Positions 58,791-62,573 of a stretch of 62,573 nucleotides of DNA are shown piece by piece; position 1 is the stretch's first letter, and the number at the start of each line of letters is the position of its first letter. Location of the stretch: contig JBAXUL010000009.1 of NCBI GenBank assembly GCA_037129695.1, forward strand, positions 1-62,573, written 5' to 3'. Origin of the DNA: CAINVV01 sp037129695. Its GTDB lineage: Bacteria; Bacteroidota; Bacteroidia; Bacteroidales; Prolixibacteraceae. Made by a program: the position numbers and the translations under genes. The notes under the pieces were generated by a model. That model saw only the letters and a list, made by a program, of their open reading frames with translations, was not told where the DNA came from and searched no databases.

Positions 58791-61700
58791 ATGAAAACAA
58801 TCCTCTTACTGTGTTTGATGGTAATTGGGGTCATGGTCACTCATGACTCTTATGCACAGGCTCCTGTTAAAGGACAGGTAACCGATGCTAAAACAAATGA
58901 AACCATGCCGGGAGTTACTGTTGTCCTGAAGGGTACCACACAAGGCACCATTACGGACATGGCAGGTAACTTCACGATCAAGGCTGCCCCAGGAAAAGTG
59001 CTTGTATTCTCCTTTGTGGGATATACTCCCCAGGAGGTCACAATTGGCACTTCCAATGTAATCGACGTTAAACTTGTCATGTCCTCCATACAGCTTGAAG
59101 AGGCTGTAATCACTGCCGAGTTTGGTATCAAGCGGACTGCCCGTGCTGTCGGAGCGGCTACCCAATCCTTGAAGGGGATGGAAATTGTCGAGTCTGGCAG
59201 GGAGAATTTCGTGAATTCACTGCAAGGCCGCGTTTCAGGGGTACAAATTACCAATTCAGGCGGAACCCCGGGTTCTTCAAGTTCTATTATTATCCGCGGC
59301 GCCACCTCTATTTCTGGTAACAACCAACCGCTTTTTGTCGTCGACGGTATACCTATAAGTAATACCAGCTTTAATCCGATCGGCGGACTTGCCTCCAAGC
59401 AAGGCGCTGACCCCGTTGTAGGTACTGCACAACTTGACTTTTCCAACCGTGCATCTGACCTCAACCCTGAAGATATTGAGAGTATGACAGTCTTAAAAGG
59501 TGCTGCAGCTGCAGCGCTTTATGGCAGTGATGCTTCCAATGGTGCCATCATCATTACCACCAAAAAAGGAAGTAAGGGTAAAGGAATTGTCAGGTACAGC
59601 AACTCTTTCGGATTCGAAAATGCCTATCAGTATCCTGAGATTCAGACCAAGTATGACAATGGGATGTATGGCAATACCAACTATTACACTTCCAGGCACT
59701 ATGGACAAACCTACCCTGCCGGGACAACGCTCTATAACAATGTGGAAAACCTGTTTCAGACCGGAACAAGCCAGAAGCACAACGTATCCTTTGAGGCAGG
59801 AAACGAGAACATGACATTCCGGGCAGCAGCCAGTACCTTGAAATACAATGGGGTTGTTGCCACTTCCGGTTATGACCGTAACAACATTTCAATAGCGGGA
59901 ACTGCCAAACTTTCCAAATGGATGAATGTGGAAGCTTCCATGAACTATTCCAACATGGACAATACCAAGGTCGACCGCGGTACTGGTGGTGTTCTTTACC
60001 GGTCATTGAACTGGCCACTTACGGACGACATGCGGACTTATCTAAATCCGGCCGGAAATATCCGCTACCCAAACAAGTATGCTGATGTAGACATCCTGAA
60101 TCCTTATTTCGACCTCTACAAAAACAGAAATTACGATGAAGGCCAACACATTATCTCCAACGTTGTAGTTAACCTGACGCCTATCAAGGACCTGCTAATC
60201 CGTGCCCAGGTGGGTGTCGATGTCAACCAGACAACCATTGTCATCGTTCGTCATCCACAATGGTCTTCCACTGCAACGGGTACTGGATCCTACGACCAGT
60301 CGAAAGTCAACGAGAACAATCCAACACTCAACCTTATCTCTACCTATAAGAAAGAGTTTGGCAAATTCAATGTTGCCGGTCAGGTCGCTTACCGTCAGGT
60401 GGAACAAGGCTCCAAAACCATGTCAGTTCACGGAGAGAAATTCATGGTGCCAGATTTTCAATCCATCAACAACTGCGATGCCACCACATTGGTTAACACG
60501 ACCAGAACAGTAATGAGAAGACTCCAGTCAGTTTCAGGCTCGTTTGAGTTCTCCTATAACAATTTGGCCTTCCTGACTGTCAGGGGTACCAACGACTGGT
60601 CTTCGACCTTACCTCCTGAAAACAACAGCTACTTTTACCCGGCTATTGACGCGAGTTTCATTCTGTCTGATATGAAATTCATGAAACCTGTAACCAAAAC
60701 GCTGAACTATTTAAAACTGAGGGCTTCTGCTACACAAGTTGGAAAAGATGCTCCTCCGCTTTCCATTTACCCTGCACTCGAAGCAACCACCACTTCCTTT
60801 GGCGGATACCGTTATGGGTTCACCGGACCAAATCCGAACCTACGTCCAGAAATGAATACCTCCTGGGAAGCAGGGATTGAAGGTCGGATGTTCAGGAGCA
60901 GGGTGAATTTCGACATGGCTTACTACCAGACTGATTCCAAAGATCAGATCATTACCGGGTTCCGGATGAGTTATGCCACGGGATTCGTACTTAACAACAT
61001 GAACGTAGGTTCATTCTCAACAAAAGGCTTTGAATTCCATGTCGATGGAGATATCATCAAAAACCGCGACTGGACTGTCAATGCGGCTGTCAATATTTCC
61101 AAAAACTGGAGCAACGTTGTTTCCTTGCCTAAAAATGTGACAGAGTACTACAACGCCTACACCTGGGTTTCCGGAAACATCAGAAATGGTATCATGGTTG
61201 GAAACCCAATTACTTCCTTAACAGGTCTTGATTATCAGAAGAACAGTCTGGGTCAGGTGCTGATTGACCCATCGACCGGACTTCCGCTGGCCAATGGAAC
61301 CTGGAGTGTAATTGGGGATCGCGAACCAAAAATGGTATTCGGATTCAATGCTTCTGTCAATTACAAAAAGATGATTACGCTCACAGCCCTGCTGGATGGC
61401 CGTTTCGGCGCTACAGTTGTGAACGGAACCAAACGTTATATGATGCAATATGGGTACAGCCAGGAGTCAGTTGCACAACGTGATGCTGCTGCAGTTGTTT
61501 TCGATGGCGTTTTGAAAGACACCTACGAAAATTCCGCTACTCCTACGGTAAACACCATTGGCGTAAAACTGGGTGATCTTCAATATGGCTATGCCGGGCA
61601 AGACCCCGACTGGGTAGAGAAAAACATCAACTACCTGAGACTGGCAGAAGTGAGGTTAACTTACAATATCAATCCTGAATGGCTGGCCAAAACCACCAGA

Positions 61701-61889
61701 AAGACGATTTCGCAAGCTTCCCTTTTCACTTCAGGAAACGACCTGATGGTATGGACCAACTATTCCGGAATTGATGTAGTTGGGAACTCTAACTCAGCAG
61801 CGCTGGGAGGAACAGGCGGAGCAGGTTTTGATATGATGGCCATCGCAGCCCCCAGAAGAATATCATTTGGTTTAAGTGTAACATTTTAA
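58791..61889 (+). CDS. SusC/RagA-type TonB-linked outer-membrane protein
   Basis: 1032 residues, signal peptide to about residue 23. A carboxypeptidase-regulatory-like domain (~26-100: P-V-K-G-Q-V-T-D-A, L-V-F-S-F-V-G-Y) leads into the plug (~120-245: S-L-Q-G-R-V-S-G-V-Q-I, S-I-I-I-R-G-A-T-S, F-V-V-D-G-I-P-I, M-T-V-L-K-G-A-A-A-A-A-L-Y-G) and a 22-strand barrel that ends in L-S-V-T-F. The A-x-A-x-Y-G and R-G motifs are SusC signatures. It imports an oligomer bound by the SusD-like lipoprotein that follows 12 bases later. No glycan or peptide specificity can be read; the adjacent recycling genes make wall fragments one option. No anti-sigma or hybrid sensor is next to it here. Confidence 0.95.
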   Translation: MKTILLLCLMVIGVMVTHDSYAQAPVKGQVTDAKTNETMPGVTVVLKGTTQGTITDMAGNFTIKAAPGKVLVFSFVGYTPQEVTIGTSNVIDVKLVMSSIQLEEAVITAEFGIKRTARAVGAATQSLKGMEIVESGRENFVNSLQGRVSGVQITNSGGTPGSSSSIIIRGATSISGNNQPLFVVDGIPISNTSFNPIGGLASKQGADPVVGTAQLDFSNRASDLNPEDIESMTVLKGAAAAALYGSDASNGAIIITTKKGSKGKGIVRYSNSFGFENAYQYPEIQTKYDNGMYGNTNYYTSRHYGQTYPAGTTLYNNVENLFQTGTSQKHNVSFEAGNENMTFRAAASTLKYNGVVATSGYDRNNISIAGTAKLSKWMNVEASMNYSNMDNTKVDRGTGGVLYRSLNWPLTDDMRTYLNPAGNIRYPNKYADVDILNPYFDLYKNRNYDEGQHIISNVVVNLTPIKDLLIRAQVGVDVNQTTIVIVRHPQWSSTATGTGSYDQSKVNENNPTLNLISTYKKEFGKFNVAGQVAYRQVEQGSKTMSVHGEKFMVPDFQSINNCDATTLVNTTRTVMRRLQSVSGSFEFSYNNLAFLTVRGTNDWSSTLPPENNSYFYPAIDASFILSDMKFMKPVTKTLNYLKLRASATQVGKDAPPLSIYPALEATTTSFGGYRYGFTGPNPNLRPEMNTSWEAGIEGRMFRSRVNFDMAYYQTDSKDQIITGFRMSYATGFVLNNMNVGSFSTKGFEFHVDGDIIKNRDWTVNAAVNISKNWSNVVSLPKNVTEYYNAYTWVSGNIRNGIMVGNPITSLTGLDYQKNSLGQVLIDPSTGLPLANGTWSVIGDREPKMVFGFNASVNYKKMITLTALLDGRFGATVVNGTKRYMMQYGYSQESVAQRDAAAVVFDGVLKDTYENSATPTVNTIGVKLGDLQYGYAGQDPDWVEKNINYLRLAEVRLTYNINPEWLAKTTRKTISQASLFTSGNDLMVWTNYSGIDVVGNSNSAALGGTGGAGFDMMAIAAPRRISFGLSVTF

Positions 61890-61901
61890 TTAATCAAAGC
61901 G

Positions 61902-62573
61902 ATGAGAAAACTTACGATAGCATTCATTCTAATTCTGGTCCTCGGTATAAGTTCATGTACCGACTGGCTGAATGTGAATAAAAATATAGACGCTCCGGAC
62001 TGGGTAGATCCAATTCTCCGTCTCGGTCCTGTCATGGCCTCCTACGAAGGCATTGCCTATGACCTGAGAGCTGTAGCTCCAATGGTTGAATATTTTGGTG
62101 GAACATCAACTTTTGTTTCCACATATGGTGTATCTCACAGTTATTTTGCCGGTAGTGATAACGGCGGTGAGTGCTGGAGAATGACCTACTGGCTTCAGGG
62201 GATGAACCTCGAGAATATCATCAATGACGGACGAACTGCAGGACAGTTCAGGTATGCGGGAATCGGCTTAACCATCAAAGCCTATTCATGGCACATCCTG
62301 GCCTCTCTTCACGCAGATCTTCCTGTTAAGGATGCTTACGTTCCCGGTCTTCTTTCCCACAGTTACGACAATGAGCAATATGCCTATTCCATGGTGCGTT
62401 CATGGGCAAAACAGGCAATCACGGAATTTGAAAAAGCTGATGCAACTGTTTACCCTGCCTCACTTGCAACCAATGACCTGATTTACAAAGGGGATGCCGC
62501 CAAATGGAAAAAATTCGCCTATGCGGTACTGGCCAGGAATTACATTGCCATGGCCAAGAAGAATACTGCCTAT
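61902..62573 (+). CDS. SusD-like lipoprotein, 3' end cut by window
   Basis: The gene begins at the ATG at 61902, 12 bases after the SusC stop, and is still open at the last base (224 codons seen). Lipobox S-S-C (Cys19) is followed by T-D-W-L-N-V-N-K-N, the usual SusD N-terminus. Helical repeats with Y-A-Y-S-M-V-R-S-W-A-K-Q-A-I-T-E-F and the W-K-K-F-A-Y-A-V-L-A-R-N-Y segment match the SusD/RagB (SusD_like_2) fold. It binds substrate on the outer-membrane surface and hands it to SusC. Size and substrate cannot be judged as the end is missing. Confidence 0.92.
   Translation, partial: MRKLTIAFILILVLGISSCTDWLNVNKNIDAPDWVDPILRLGPVMASYEGIAYDLRAVAPMVEYFGGTSTFVSTYGVSHSYFAGSDNGGECWRMTYWLQGMNLENIINDGRTAGQFRYAGIGLTIKAYSWHILASLHADLPVKDAYVPGLLSHSYDNEQYAYSMVRSWAKQAITEFEKADATVYPASLATNDLIYKGDAAKWKKFAYAVLARNYIAMAKKNTAY

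Overview
The window is a stretch of Bacteroidota chromosome, most likely from the Bacteroidales/Marinilabiliales part of the phylum. The evidence is a SusC/SusD-type pair at the right edge; families typical of the phylum (DUF4834, DUF5723, DUF4296, DUF5020, DUF4922); a mechanosensitive-looking mixture of short operons with few Shine-Dalgarno sequences; and several -7 promoter elements of the Bacteroidota type (TAnnTTTG). No tRNA, rRNA, CRISPR array or transposase gene was found. The first gene (CAP domain) and the last gene (SusD-like lipoprotein) are cut by the window edges.

Left part, 1-31 kb, is mostly housekeeping. It holds a purine permease with an outer-membrane DUF5020 partner, isoprenoid genes (ispD; later dxs and a polyprenyl diphosphate synthase), glycyl-tRNA synthetase, a translationally coupled three-gene envelope operon (DUF3352-like/propeller protein, lipoprotein, DUF5723), a U32 protein, an atypical GH32 protein, DUF177-rpmF, a bactofilin, a PatB-type lyase, ComB, a radical SAM protein, an amidohydrolase, an MlaF/MlaE lipid transport pair and mannose-1-phosphate guanylyltransferase. 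From 30 to 34.6 kb come an M23 peptidase, a YitT membrane protein and sucCD, closed by a very long terminator hairpin.

Right part, 34.6-58.7 kb, reads as one large peptidoglycan-recycling and cell-wall-sugar region. It has murQ with a BadF-type amino-sugar kinase, a GH9 glucanase fused to a variant NodB deacetylase domain, a transglutaminase-like lipoprotein, a GHL10 hydrolase, a NagX-like acyltransferase, an amidase/golvesin/FN3 protein, a tandem GT2 glycosyltransferase, DUF4922 (GalT/HIT-like), a SpoIID/LytB protein without signal peptide, an AmpG-type permease with a large extra loop, an exported NagZ-beta-lactamase fusion, an NlpC/P60 lipoprotein and an exported (Tat) dipeptide epimerase. 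Together they could open glycan chains and peptides in the periplasm, carry fragments inward and convert amino sugars in the cytoplasm. A SusC/SusD pair follows directly.

The most unusual local structure is a 102-bp tandem duplication at 46531-46734, just before the glycosyltransferase. Each unit carries a 28-codon reading frame, and the 102-bp period lands exactly on the GTG start of the glycosyltransferase. Other structure outside genes includes REP-like hairpin elements in several intergenic gaps, two of which show a compensatory base-pair change; a heptad-based inverted repeat at 7.8-7.9 kb; and a G-rich tract near 1.04 kb.
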